A DNA stretch of 6,078 bases from a bacterium (GCA_021807645.1 JAKBCP010000059.1:1-6078), one strand, 5' to 3'; positions 1 to 6,078 are shown, numbered from the stretch's first letter. Numbers and translations are program-made. Notes: generated from the sequence alone by a model not told the origin.

Positions 1-553
1 CCGCTTCCCCTTTAGTATCCTGGCGCGGACCGTAGACGTTGCCGTACCGTAGCGCGGTGAAATCGAGTCCCTTCTCGGCGCGATAGAAGCGCAGATAATG
101 TTCGGTAACCATCTTCGTGATGCCGTACGGGGAGACGGGGCGTTGCGGCGAGCTTTCGACGACGGGCACGCGCTCCGGGTTGCCGTAGGTCGCGGCGCTC
201 GATGCGAAGATAACTTTCTTGACGCCGGTCTTTACCGCCGCCTCGAGCACGTTGAGCATGCCGATGACGTTGACGTCGGCATCGTAGCGAGGCTCGCGCG
301 CCGAGATCGCGACGGAGTGCTGCGCCGCGTGATGGCTCACGACGTCGGGCCGAAATTCGGCGAAGATACGCGCAACATTTTCGTCGCGGATATCCATATG
401 CACGAACGCGGCTTTTTCGGGGAGGTTCGCGCGCCGTCCGCCGCCGTGCTCCCAGAGCGAATCGAGCGCGAGCACTTCGTGCCCTGCCGCGATATACGCG
501 TCGGCGATATGCGAGCCGATGAATCCGGCGCCGCCGGTGATAAGTACGCGCAT
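1..553 (-). CDS. NAD-dependent sugar-nucleotide epimerase, UDP-glucose 4-epimerase-like (partial, C-terminus outside window)
   Basis: This is the first 184 residues of an extended short-chain dehydrogenase/reductase, a cytoplasmic enzyme family that epimerises or dehydrates nucleotide sugars for cell-surface polysaccharides. Seen directly: a Rossmann glycine motif GGAGFIGS at residues 7-14; an acidic residue D31 after the second strand, which fits NAD ribose binding; D54 for the adenine side; the HHAAQ stretch at 74-78; the FASSAATYG segment at 116-124 with the catalytic Ser; the YGITK catalytic Tyr/Lys pair (Y143, K147); and the RYGNVYGPRQ substrate-loop motif at 169-178. This set is typical of GalE and close relatives. 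The substrate is not decided here because the C-terminal substrate-binding half lies beyond base 1, so no symbol is given. The ATG at 551-553 is preceded by a purine-rich AGAGGAG ribosome binding site. The gene is divergent from comEC with a 64-base spacer. Alternatives are dTDP-glucose dehydratase or UDP-glucuronate epimerase-type enzymes. Confidence 0.93.
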   Translation of the reverse strand, partial: MRVLITGGAGFIGSHIADAYIAAGHEVLALDSLWEHGGGRRANLPEKAAFVHMDIRDENVARIFAEFRPDVVSHHAAQHSVAISAREPRYDADVNVIGMLNVLEAAVKTGVKKVIFASSAATYGNPERVPVVESSPQRPVSPYGITKMVTEHYLRFYRAEKGLDFTALRYGNVYGPRQDTKGEA

Positions 554-617
554 GCTCTCCTCTTTCCGTATTCTACGCTCTTGCCACGCGTCGCGTTCGA
601 CGCAGAGGAACCTGAGG
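554..617. promoter_or_regulatory. Divergent spacer between epimerase and comEC, with ribosome binding sites and a candidate -10
   Basis: These 64 bases separate two divergent start codons, so they should hold both promoters unless transcription starts inside the genes. On the minus strand, TAGAAT (bases 570-575) is one mismatch from the TATAAT -10 consensus and sits 16 bases upstream of the epimerase ATG; no convincing -35 lies at the right distance. On the plus strand, TTGCCA (581-586) resembles a -35, but nothing like a -10 follows at 17 bases. The AGAGGAA at 604-610 is a clear Shine-Dalgarno sequence, seven bases before the comEC ATG at 618. The promoter calls are weak; the ribosome binding site is firm. 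Confidence 0.4.
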
Positions 618-2948
618 ATGCAACGCCTCAGCCTTCCCGCGATCGCCGGCGCCTTTGCGTGCGGAGCGGCTCTCTTCGAACCAATCCCCGCCGATGCGCG
701 AGCGACCGTTATCGCAGCCGCGAGCGTCGCCTTCTTTTTTCTATGTCGGCGTGGAACGCGGCCGGGCCTCTTTCTCAGCCTCACAGCGATCGCCCTGGTC
801 GCCGGTCTCGACGCGCGCCTGCAGGGCGCGTTCGATCGCCCGCTCGCGATCGCGCGCACGGCGCGCTACGAGGCGGTCGCCGGAAGCGCGGTCGCATTGC
901 CCGGCGGCGGCTGTCGCACCGCGCTTGCGCTGACGAATGCCCCGCGCGTCGAAGCGGTGCTGCGGCGCTGCGTGCCCGAGGGCAGCACCCTGCTGCTGCG
1001 CGGCCGCTTGGAAGCCTTCGATGCGCCACGCAACCGCGGCGATCCCGATCTGCGCGCGATCGAAGCCGAGCGTGGATTCGTCGGCCAACTCGCGCACGCC
1101 GAAATTCTCGCCGTCCGTCGCACGCCGCCGCGACTCTCGTTTTTTGCGCGCGTGCACCGCTGGGCATCGGCGCGTCTGCGAACCTCTTTCTCGCCGCTCG
1201 ATGTCGCGTTGCTTTCGGGGGAGCTCTGGGGAACGCGCGACGGGATTCCCGCCGACGTGCGCGCGGAATTTACCCGCACCGGAACGGTACACGTGCTGGT
1301 GACCGCGGGTCTCCATCTCGGCGTCGTTCTCGCCATCGCGCTCGCGCTGTTGCGCGCGATGCCGTTGCCGCGCGTCGTCGTTGCGGCGCTCGCGCTCGTC
1401 GCGCTTTGGAGCTTCGCATTCTTTGCCGGCGCCCATCTGCCGACGGAGCGCGCGGCCGTGATGGCGAGCTTCGCACTGCTTGCGTACGCCTGCGGACGTA
1501 GCGCGCTCTCGCTCGACGCCTACGCGGCGGCGATGCTGACGCTCGTCGCGTTGCAGCCCGCAAACATCGCGAGCGCGTCGTTCGCGCTTTCGTTCTCGTG
1601 CGTCGGTGCGATTATCGCTTGCGCTCCGGCAATCGAACCCTTGCTGGAACGCGTTCCCTTCCCGCGGATCCTCCGCGAAGCGCTGTTGCTGACCATCGCG
1701 ACGCAACTCGGAACCTGGCCGGTGAGCGCGGCGGTCTTCCTGCAGTTTGCGCCCTACGCACTGTTCGCCAATCTCGCCGTCGTGCCCAGCGTCGGCGCGA
1801 CGATGCTCTGCGGTGCGCTGACATTGCTTGCAACGCCGGTGCAAGCGATCGCGGCGGGGCTCGCAAACCTCACCGCGTGGTTGCTCGCGTGGCAACTTGC
1901 AGCGGTGCATCTCTTTGCCTCGCTTCCGGCGGCAAGCGTCGCGATGACGCCCGCGCCGATTCCCTGCATCGCCGCCTACGACGTCGGCCTGCTGCTCGCA
2001 CTCCACGCGTTGCGGAGTCGTAACCTGCGCGCTGCATGCGTGGCGTTCGCCGCGGCGTGCTGGTTCGTGCTCGCTCCGCCGCAGGGCATCGATACGCGTT
2101 TGCGCGTGTGGGCGATCGATGTCGGACAGGGTGAAGCGCTCTTGATCCGCACGCCGGGCGGGCATGCATTCGTCGTCGATGCCGGCGGAAAGATGGAGCG
2201 TGGCAACGATCCGAACGCCCTCGCCGCCGCCGAACGGGTCGGCGAACGTACGGTGCTGCCGTTTCTCCTGCGGCGCGGTATCCACGCGCTCGATTTCGCG
2301 ATGCTTTCGCACGCGCACGGCGATCATGCCGGCGGCATCGCTCCGCTGCTGCGCGCGCTCCGCGTCGGTGCGCTCGTCGATCCGGGCGAGCGCTATAGCG
2401 GCCCGGCCTATCTCGATGCTCTTCGCGTTGCGCGCCGAGGCGCTATTCCGGTCGTACGACCGCATGCCGGTACGCACTGGCGATTCGACGACGGAACGAG
2501 CCTGCAGTTCATCGGTCCGATGCTGCCGCACCTCGCCGACGGAAAGAATCGCGTCAACGATAACTCGTTGGCGTTCGTGCTGCGCTACCGCGGGTTTAGC
2601 ATGCTTTTTACCGGCGATGCAACGGCGACGATGGAGCGTTGGTGGATGCGCGAAGACGTCGATCTCCACGTCACCGTGCTGAAAGTCGGGCATCACGGCA
2701 GCCGCTTCGCTTCGTCCTCGGCGTTTCTCGCGATGGTGCGCCCGCGCATCGCGCTCATCTCGGTCGGGCGCGACAACCGCTACGGGCAGCCCGCACCGGC
2801 GACGCTCGCCCGCCTGCATGCAATCGGTGCGCGGATCTTTCGTACCGATCGCGACGGCGAGATTGTCCTTAGCACCGACGGCACGCGGATTTGGGTGCAG
2901 CGAACTCTGCCTCCAAGCGCCGCCGCAACTTCCAGTGATCGCGAATGA
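618..2948 (+). CDS. comEC: ComEC/Rec2-family DNA internalization channel with C-terminal metallo-beta-lactamase domain
   Basis: ComEC is the inner-membrane channel that carries single-stranded DNA into the cytoplasm during natural transformation; its C-terminal metallo-hydrolase domain is proposed to degrade the non-transported strand. This copy is 776 residues and looks complete. Domains in order: N-terminal membrane segments and a DUF4131-like region (about residues 1-170, with APRNRGDPD before AIEAERGFVG); the polytopic Competence domain (about 190-480), including VHVLVTAGLHLG (224-235, equivalent to the usual H-L-ISG-LH signature) and PTERAAVMA (275-283); and the metallo-beta-lactamase domain with DVGQGEA (501-507), HAHGDH (565-570), NDNSLAF (647-653), LFTGD (663-667) and KVGHHGS (689-695). 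All expected metal-site motifs are present. I chose the ATG at 618 because AGAGGAA lies seven bases upstream and the hydrophobic N-terminus begins there; an in-frame ATG at 519 would run into the epimerase gene. The 3' end overlaps the convergent M1-like gene by 80 bases. No comEA or pilus gene is visible nearby. Confidence 0.96.
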   Translation: MQRLSLPAIAGAFACGAALFEPIPADARATVIAAASVAFFFLCRRGTRPGLFLSLTAIALVAGLDARLQGAFDRPLAIARTARYEAVAGSAVALPGGGCRTALALTNAPRVEAVLRRCVPEGSTLLLRGRLEAFDAPRNRGDPDLRAIEAERGFVGQLAHAEILAVRRTPPRLSFFARVHRWASARLRTSFSPLDVALLSGELWGTRDGIPADVRAEFTRTGTVHVLVTAGLHLGVVLAIALALLRAMPLPRVVVAALALVALWSFAFFAGAHLPTERAAVMASFALLAYACGRSALSLDAYAAAMLTLVALQPANIASASFALSFSCVGAIIACAPAIEPLLERVPFPRILREALLLTIATQLGTWPVSAAVFLQFAPYALFANLAVVPSVGATMLCGALTLLATPVQAIAAGLANLTAWLLAWQLAAVHLFASLPAASVAMTPAPIPCIAAYDVGLLLALHALRSRNLRAACVAFAAACWFVLAPPQGIDTRLRVWAIDVGQGEALLIRTPGGHAFVVDAGGKMERGNDPNALAAAERVGERTVLPFLLRRGIHALDFAMLSHAHGDHAGGIAPLLRALRVGALVDPGERYSGPAYLDALRVARRGAIPVVRPHAGTHWRFDDGTSLQFIGPMLPHLADGKNRVNDNSLAFVLRYRGFSMLFTGDATATMERWWMREDVDLHVTVLKVGHHGSRFASSSAFLAMVRPRIALISVGRDNRYGQPAPATLARLHAIGARIFRTDRDGEIVLSTDGTRIWVQRTLPPSAAATSSDRE
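2869..2948. other. 80-base convergent 3' overlap of comEC and the M1-like gene
   Basis: The stop codon of the minus-strand gene (TAA, bases 2871-2869) lies inside the comEC coding region, and the comEC stop (TGA, 2946-2948) lies inside the minus-strand gene. The shared stretch encodes the last 25 or so residues of both proteins. Both tails are outside the recognisable conserved domains. There is therefore no spacer for an ordinary intergenic terminator between the two genes. Confidence 0.85.
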
Positions 2949-5496
2949 TCTTCATCGCATGGTCGATTGCGGGCGCATCGCTTGTTGGTAGGACGGCATC
3001 AAGATAGCGCTGCCATTGGGCGGGGGTGCGGGCGACCCAGGGGCCGCGCGCAATCCCATCGGCAAAGCTCTTGCCGCGTTTAGCCGCTGGTATCGCTTGC
3101 AATACTTCGTTGGTCTTGCGGGCGAGGTAGGCCGAAATCAAGTGTGGATGCTTTTGGCCGAAGGTCCAGAGCACAAATGGATAGTCCACGTGTTTCAGTC
3201 GGAGGGCATGGATAATCGCCAGTATTTCGTGAGGGTCACGCGCACCGAAGAGAAACGGCGCCGGATCGTTGATGCCGTTGTTGTCGGGGACATGTACCAG
3301 TGCCCATTGAAAATCAGCGGGCGTTCCCGCAGAAGCAGCATATGTGACCGTCCACCAATCCGCTTGCGTGTTGAAAATAATCGGCTGCTTCGGCGCGTGC
3401 TCTTGCCTCCAAATCCGGAGGAGCGGTAGCGCGATGCTCTTCTTGGGCGCGTATGCAAGGGGATCGTATAGCTCGGAGAGTTCTTGGATCGCGAGCAGCC
3501 CCTTCGGAGTCCTTTCGCTCCTTACAAATGGGAGCAGCGCTGCATTCATCTCGGCGGTGAAAACACGTTCGTACGGCGTTCCAACCAGTGCCGTCGCAGC
3601 GCCCTGCAAATCCCACGTAACATCGCGAAGAAACGCCTGATCGACGGCGTACCCGGGATCGATGCGCACGGCGGCGAGCAATTGCGGCATCGTTGCTAAC
3701 CCGCTTGCGTAAAGCGCAGCGGTATCGCGCAAGATGCGCGTACGATCGATCGGCGCCGCCGACGGCGCGTGCGCGAGGGCGTCGAGCACTGAGAATGGGA
3801 GCAAAGTCGGATAGGGCGGCCGCAATCCGGCATCGATCGTGAACGGCTCGTCGCACGTTCCCATCGTGGCGGTCGTCGAACGGGTATCGAGCAACAGCCA
3901 GTGCGCGACACCGGCGTAGGTGACCGAGATCGGCAGCGACCAACGCGCGCCCGGCGAACTGCGGAAATAGCCGTTTACGAGCGGCGTTTGCGCGAACGTT
4001 ATCCGCCGCGTCCCCGCAACGCAGGACACGTGAAGCGCGAGCGCGGGTGCGCCGGGTTGATTCATCCACGAAGCGCCGTAACGGCGAGCCTGTGGGGTAC
4101 GAAATGCGTGCCAGAAGTCGGCATCGGTAGCGGTGTGCCAGGCGTGTGCGACGAGAAAACGATGGACCGCCGCCTTCATTCGCGCCGCACCGATGTATGC
4201 TTCCCATTGCGTGAGGACGGCGACACCGGTGTCCGTCGCGCCGGCCATCATACGTTTGAAAGCCGATGGATCTCGATCGTCGACGGAACGATCGTGCAGC
4301 GCGTCGAGCGAGCCCCAGAGACTCATCGCGTTCCACGACCAGTCGTCGTCTTGAGGGATCGCCGCGAACTCCGGGTGAAAGCGTTGTTCTGCTTTTTGCG
4401 TCGCCCACGACGAGAGCCCCTGCGTCAACCAGGCGTCGTTCCAGGAACGAATGCCGACGAGGCCGCCAAACCACTGCTGAGAGATCGGCTGCGCGACATA
4501 ATCGAAAGCGGTCTGCTTGCCGGCAAGGCCCCCGTTGGATTGTTTTCCGGAGACGTCGAACTCGGTATAAATCGTAATCGCGCCAAGCCCTTCCTCGACA
4601 TCGTTGAGAACGCCGGCCGCAACGACGATGTCGAGCTTCGGCATTGGGTAGCGAACGCCGAAGAGGTGAGAGTAAAACGTGAGTGATTGCTCCGCGGTAT
4701 GCAGCACGGTTGCGGCAATCTTTTCTGCCCCCGGCGCAACATATACCGCTACGGGAACCCGCGCTGCGTGTCCGCGCACGGTAATAAAACGTCCCATGTC
4801 AAGCGTAAAAAGGTAGGTCGGTATCGGCGGCGTCCATGCGAAGGTGAACATGCTGTTCGTCGGATTTCCTCGCACCGGAGCGTCGCTCTGCAGCGGAGCG
4901 TTCGATACGACCCGCCAGTCGCTGGGGGCGATGACGCGCAGCCGGAAGCGCGCGTGGAATCGCGGCTCGTTGAAGCACGGGAAGAGCGTGCGCGCGGTGG
5001 ACGGTTCGAAAAGCGTGACGAAATTCGGTGTATTTTTCCGCGTGAAACCATCGGGCCAAAGGCCGTTTGCATCCCGCAATATCCGCCCGATGAAATGCAG
5101 CGTGAGGATGTGTTTGCCGGGAGCGATGACGGCTCCGGTAGCAAAAGCCATCTGCTGTGCGATCGGGTACTTTGTCGTCGTCGCTGCTTTGTCGTCGATG
5201 GTTGCATGGAGAATGACGATCCGTGAGAACGCGTTGAGTACGCTTGCGCCCGTCGGTCGATGCACGCCGACATCGATGCGACCGATTATTACCGCTGTTC
5301 CGCCTCGACGGCTGATTTTTGGAGTACCTATGAGAATATCGTAAGAGATCGGTACGACGTTGCTGCTCAGGTGCGGCGTGCGTTCAGGTTTCGGCGAGGG
5401 TTTCGGCGAGGGCGCGGCAGCAAGGAAAAGCACGGCGCCGAGCAGCGAGAAAAGAGCGAAGGGTAGACGCATGCGTGCGCCCGTTCGCGCGAGCAT
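2869..5496 (-). CDS. Secreted M1 aminopeptidase-like protein with degenerate zinc site (probable pseudo-peptidase)
   Basis: This 875-residue exported protein has the gluzincin M1 aminopeptidase architecture but not its active site. A signal peptide (basic start MLARTGARMR, hydrophobic 11-28, likely cleavage after AAA at 26-28) is followed by a Pro/Lys linker (SPKPSPKP, 30-37). Recognisable M1 landmarks are PCFNEP (173-178; usually PCFDEP), TPPIPTYLF (222-230), YPMPKLD (283-289) and QQWFGGLVG followed by WNDAWLTQG. The zinc motif HExxH-x18-E is replaced by Q336-P-I-S-Q340 and Q359, the catalytic Tyr position by T421 (TDTGVAVL in place of Y-x-K-G-x-x-V-L), and the GAMEN loop by DVEEG, keeping only a Glu (E302). 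A beta-sandwich (about 500-590) and a helical C-terminal region (about 600-850) appear to follow. The ATG at 5496 has AGGA seven bases upstream; M9 at 5472 is an alternative with no good ribosome site. I infer a periplasmic or secreted binding protein without zinc-dependent aminopeptidase activity. The fold call is firm; the function is unknown. Confidence 0.88.
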   Translation of the reverse strand: MLARTGARMRLPFALFSLLGAVLFLAAAPSPKPSPKPERTPHLSSNVVPISYDILIGTPKISRRGGTAVIIGRIDVGVHRPTGASVLNAFSRIVILHATIDDKAATTTKYPIAQQMAFATGAVIAPGKHILTLHFIGRILRDANGLWPDGFTRKNTPNFVTLFEPSTARTLFPCFNEPRFHARFRLRVIAPSDWRVVSNAPLQSDAPVRGNPTNSMFTFAWTPPIPTYLFTLDMGRFITVRGHAARVPVAVYVAPGAEKIAATVLHTAEQSLTFYSHLFGVRYPMPKLDIVVAAGVLNDVEEGLGAITIYTEFDVSGKQSNGGLAGKQTAFDYVAQPISQQWFGGLVGIRSWNDAWLTQGLSSWATQKAEQRFHPEFAAIPQDDDWSWNAMSLWGSLDALHDRSVDDRDPSAFKRMMAGATDTGVAVLTQWEAYIGAARMKAAVHRFLVAHAWHTATDADFWHAFRTPQARRYGASWMNQPGAPALALHVSCVAGTRRITFAQTPLVNGYFRSSPGARWSLPISVTYAGVAHWLLLDTRSTTATMGTCDEPFTIDAGLRPPYPTLLPFSVLDALAHAPSAAPIDRTRILRDTAALYASGLATMPQLLAAVRIDPGYAVDQAFLRDVTWDLQGAATALVGTPYERVFTAEMNAALLPFVRSERTPKGLLAIQELSELYDPLAYAPKKSIALPLLRIWRQEHAPKQPIIFNTQADWWTVTYAASAGTPADFQWALVHVPDNNGINDPAPFLFGARDPHEILAIIHALRLKHVDYPFVLWTFGQKHPHLISAYLARKTNEVLQAIPAAKRGKSFADGIARGPWVARTPAQWQRYLDAVLPTSDAPAIDHAMKIIRDHWKLRRRLEAEFAAPKSACRRC
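5387..5410. repeat. Two tandem 12-base units encoding the Pro/Lys linker
   Basis: The 12-base unit GGTTTCGGCGAG occurs twice back to back (5387-5398 and 5399-5410) and is followed by GG. On the coding (minus) strand it gives the SPKPSPKP linker just after the signal peptide of the M1-like protein. Such in-frame repeats can vary in copy number by slippage and change only linker length. Confidence 0.85.
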
Positions 5497-5519
5497 GCAT
5501 CGTTCCTGGGACGTTAAGA

Positions 5520-5537
5520 GCGTTCGCCCTCGAACGC
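5520..5537 (-). terminator. Perfect 7-base-pair hairpin between PAS-like gene and M1-like gene
   Basis: GCGTTCG at 5520-5526 and CGAACGC at 5531-5537 are perfect inverted repeats around a four-base loop. The hairpin begins just after the TAA of the PAS-like gene and ends 23 bases before the M1-like start codon. On the minus strand it is followed by TCTTAACG, which is not a real U-tract, so intrinsic termination would be weak. It could be an attenuating terminator, an mRNA-processing or stability structure between co-transcribed genes, or an operator for the downstream gene. Confidence 0.4.
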
Positions 5538-5542
5538 GCTCC

Positions 5543-5893
5543 TTAGACGTGCCGTTCGACGAAGACCGCCATGCGGCGACCGCTCTCGCCGTTGAGCGGC
5601 GCGACGATCACGCGGAATCCGCTGACGACGGCGGCGTTGGAGCCCGCGGTGCGGGTGGCGCGCCAGTTCGAGGTCATCGCGCGAACCGCCCGGTCGATGG
5701 GGCCGGGGAGCGCATCGGCGGCGGCATCGTCGCCGTAGAGCGAGCCGAAGGGATCGACGGCATTCGCAGGCCCGGCCATCACCACTCGATAGTCGTCGTC
5801 GAGGACGAAGCAGTAGGGAATCTCGGGTTGCCCGCCGGCTGCGGTAAGCGTAGGGTTGCTCGGTTGAACAGCCTCGGTGGCGAGTGCATACAT
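5543..5893 (-). CDS. Small PAS-like sensor-type protein (hypothetical)
   Basis: This encodes a 116-residue soluble protein with no signal peptide or membrane segment. The core begins with IPYCFVLDDDYRVVMAG, which resembles the opening beta strands of PAS sensory domains (usually F-L-D-x-x-x-R-I). It continues with a helical LPGPIDRAVRAM stretch and ends with two probable strands, GFRVIVAPL and GRRMAVFVERHV. From memory, similar segments precede LuxR-type helix-turn-helix domains in some GC-rich bacteria; here the protein stops directly after the sensor-like part. I chose the ATG at 5893 because GGAGG (5902-5906, minus strand) lies eight bases upstream. The in-frame ATG at 5908 would put that Shine-Dalgarno inside the coding region. 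A 46-base gap to the downstream M1-like gene on the same strand allows co-transcription. The PAS assignment is tentative and no ligand can be deduced. It could also be a small protein of another alpha/beta family. Confidence 0.72.
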   Translation of the reverse strand: MYALATEAVQPSNPTLTAAGGQPEIPYCFVLDDDYRVVMAGPANAVDPFGSLYGDDAAADALPGPIDRAVRAMTSNWRATRTAGSNAAVVSGFRVIVAPLNGESGRRMAVFVERHV

Positions 5894-5981
5894 GCTGAAA
5901 TCCTCCATGCCTCTACGATAGCCCCCGACGCCGTGCCCGCGCCTCCGGGAAAACCCCTGGTTTTTCGCGTATCGCTCCCCC
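5894..5981. promoter_or_regulatory. 88-base divergent control region with inverted repeat
   Basis: This spacer lies between the divergent PAS-like gene and the regulator-like gene. It holds GGAGG at 5902-5906 (minus strand), the ribosome binding site of the PAS-like gene. TATCGT at 5915-5920 (minus strand) and TATCGC at 5970-5975 (plus strand) could be -10 elements of the two genes, without clear -35 partners. The plus-strand one ends six bases before the GTG at 5982, and no Shine-Dalgarno precedes that GTG, which would fit leaderless translation. AAAACC (5950-5955) and GGTTTT (5959-5964) form an inverted repeat with a three-base centre, a possible operator. All promoter assignments are by eye. 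Confidence 0.4.
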
Positions 5982-6078
5982 GTGGGAACGCTGATCGGAC
6001 GCACGAAGGAACTCGACCGCATCGCGAGCCTCCTCGATGAGGCCGAGCACCTACGGGTGGCGCGGGTGTTGCGCCTCG
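5982..6078 (+). CDS. N-terminus of probable AAA/LuxR-type ATPase transcriptional regulator (partial)
   Basis: From the GTG at 5982 the frame stays open to the window end, giving 32 residues. The opening GTLIGRTKELDRIASLL matches the pattern (hydrophobic-hydrophobic-G-R-x-x-E-L-x-x-L-x-x-L-L) that starts the AAA-type ATPase domain of large LuxR/MalT-like (LAL) and SARP-type regulators and some adenylate cyclases, just ahead of a Walker A motif. The Walker A and any DNA-binding domain would lie beyond base 6078. There is no in-frame ATG or TTG between the upstream in-frame stop (TAG, 5919-5921) and the GTG, so GTG is the only plausible start, although no ribosome binding site is seen. The gene is divergent from the PAS-like gene, and regulators often control a divergent neighbour. 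The assignment rests on a short motif and could be wrong in detail. Confidence 0.55.
   Translation, partial: MGTLIGRTKELDRIASLLDEAEHLRVARVLRL

Noticed and set aside
98..1501. 467-codon plus-strand open frame
   Set aside because: It runs antisense to the epimerase and then out of frame through comEC. The translation is Arg/Ala-rich with no recognisable motif, which is typical of a GC-rich shadow frame.
741..2819. 692-codon minus-strand open frame opposite comEC
   Set aside because: It lies almost wholly antisense to comEC, whose domain motifs are clear. The product is Arg/Glu/His-rich without hydrophobic core patterns, so it is a codon-bias artefact despite its length.
3314..4474. 386-codon minus-strand open frame inside the M1-like gene
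   Set aside because: It is a different frame of the same strand as the M1-like gene. It is Arg-rich with no motif, whereas the M1 frame aligns with family signatures throughout this interval. I also considered whether it signalled a frameshift and saw no family similarity switching frame.
4420..4491. A sequencing error or pseudogene as explanation for the missing HExxH
   Set aside because: Five separate key positions differ while the frame and flanking motifs (QQWFGGLVG, WNDAWL) stay intact. A single error or frameshift cannot produce this pattern.
3901..4686. 261-codon plus-strand open frame opposite the M1-like gene
   Set aside because: It is antisense to well-conserved M1 motifs and has no recognisable domain or good ribosome site.
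5360..6040. 226-codon plus-strand open frame across the PAS-like gene
   Set aside because: It is antisense to the M1-like start, the hairpin and the PAS-like gene, and low in hydrophobic patterning. The minus-strand gene has a strong GGAGG site and plausible strands and helices.

Overview
The window is GC-rich bacterial chromosomal DNA. A hand count gives 44 of 60 G/C at 1321-1380 inside comEC. Five protein-coding regions account for nearly all of it, two of them cut by the window ends. I see no tRNA, rRNA, CRISPR array, insertion sequence or attachment site. A complete comEC gene and high GC fit a free-living, possibly naturally transformable bacterium. The style of the proteins (a short PAS-like protein beside an AAA-type regulator, and an exported M1-type protein with a Pro/Lys linker) reminds me of Candidatus Eremiobacterota (WPS-2). 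That is an impression from memory and not demonstrated.

Layout, left to right. The first 553 bases carry, on the minus strand, the N-terminal 184 residues of an NAD-dependent sugar-nucleotide epimerase of the UDP-glucose 4-epimerase type. A 64-base divergent spacer separates it from comEC (618-2948, plus strand), the DNA-uptake channel, with all three expected domains. comEC converges with, and overlaps by 80 bases, a long minus-strand gene (2869-5496). That gene encodes a secreted 875-residue protein with the M1 aminopeptidase architecture. Upstream of it on the same strand, after a 46-base gap containing a perfect hairpin, is a 116-residue PAS-like protein (5543-5893). An 88-base divergent spacer then leads to the start of a plus-strand gene (GTG at 5982) that looks like the N-terminus of an AAA/LuxR-type ATPase regulator and runs off the window.

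The most interesting point is the M1-like protein. Its fold-marking motifs are recognisable, but every catalytic-site position I can align, apart from the Glu of the GAMEN-type loop, is replaced. The HExxH-x18-E zinc site reads QPISQ-x18-Q, and the catalytic Tyr position is Thr. The reading frame is open for 875 codons with a signal peptide and a good ribosome binding site. This points to a maintained, secreted pseudo-peptidase with a binding or structural role, not a decaying gene. It may be co-transcribed with the small PAS-like protein and lies next to a divergent regulator. Whether these three form a functional unit is inference only.
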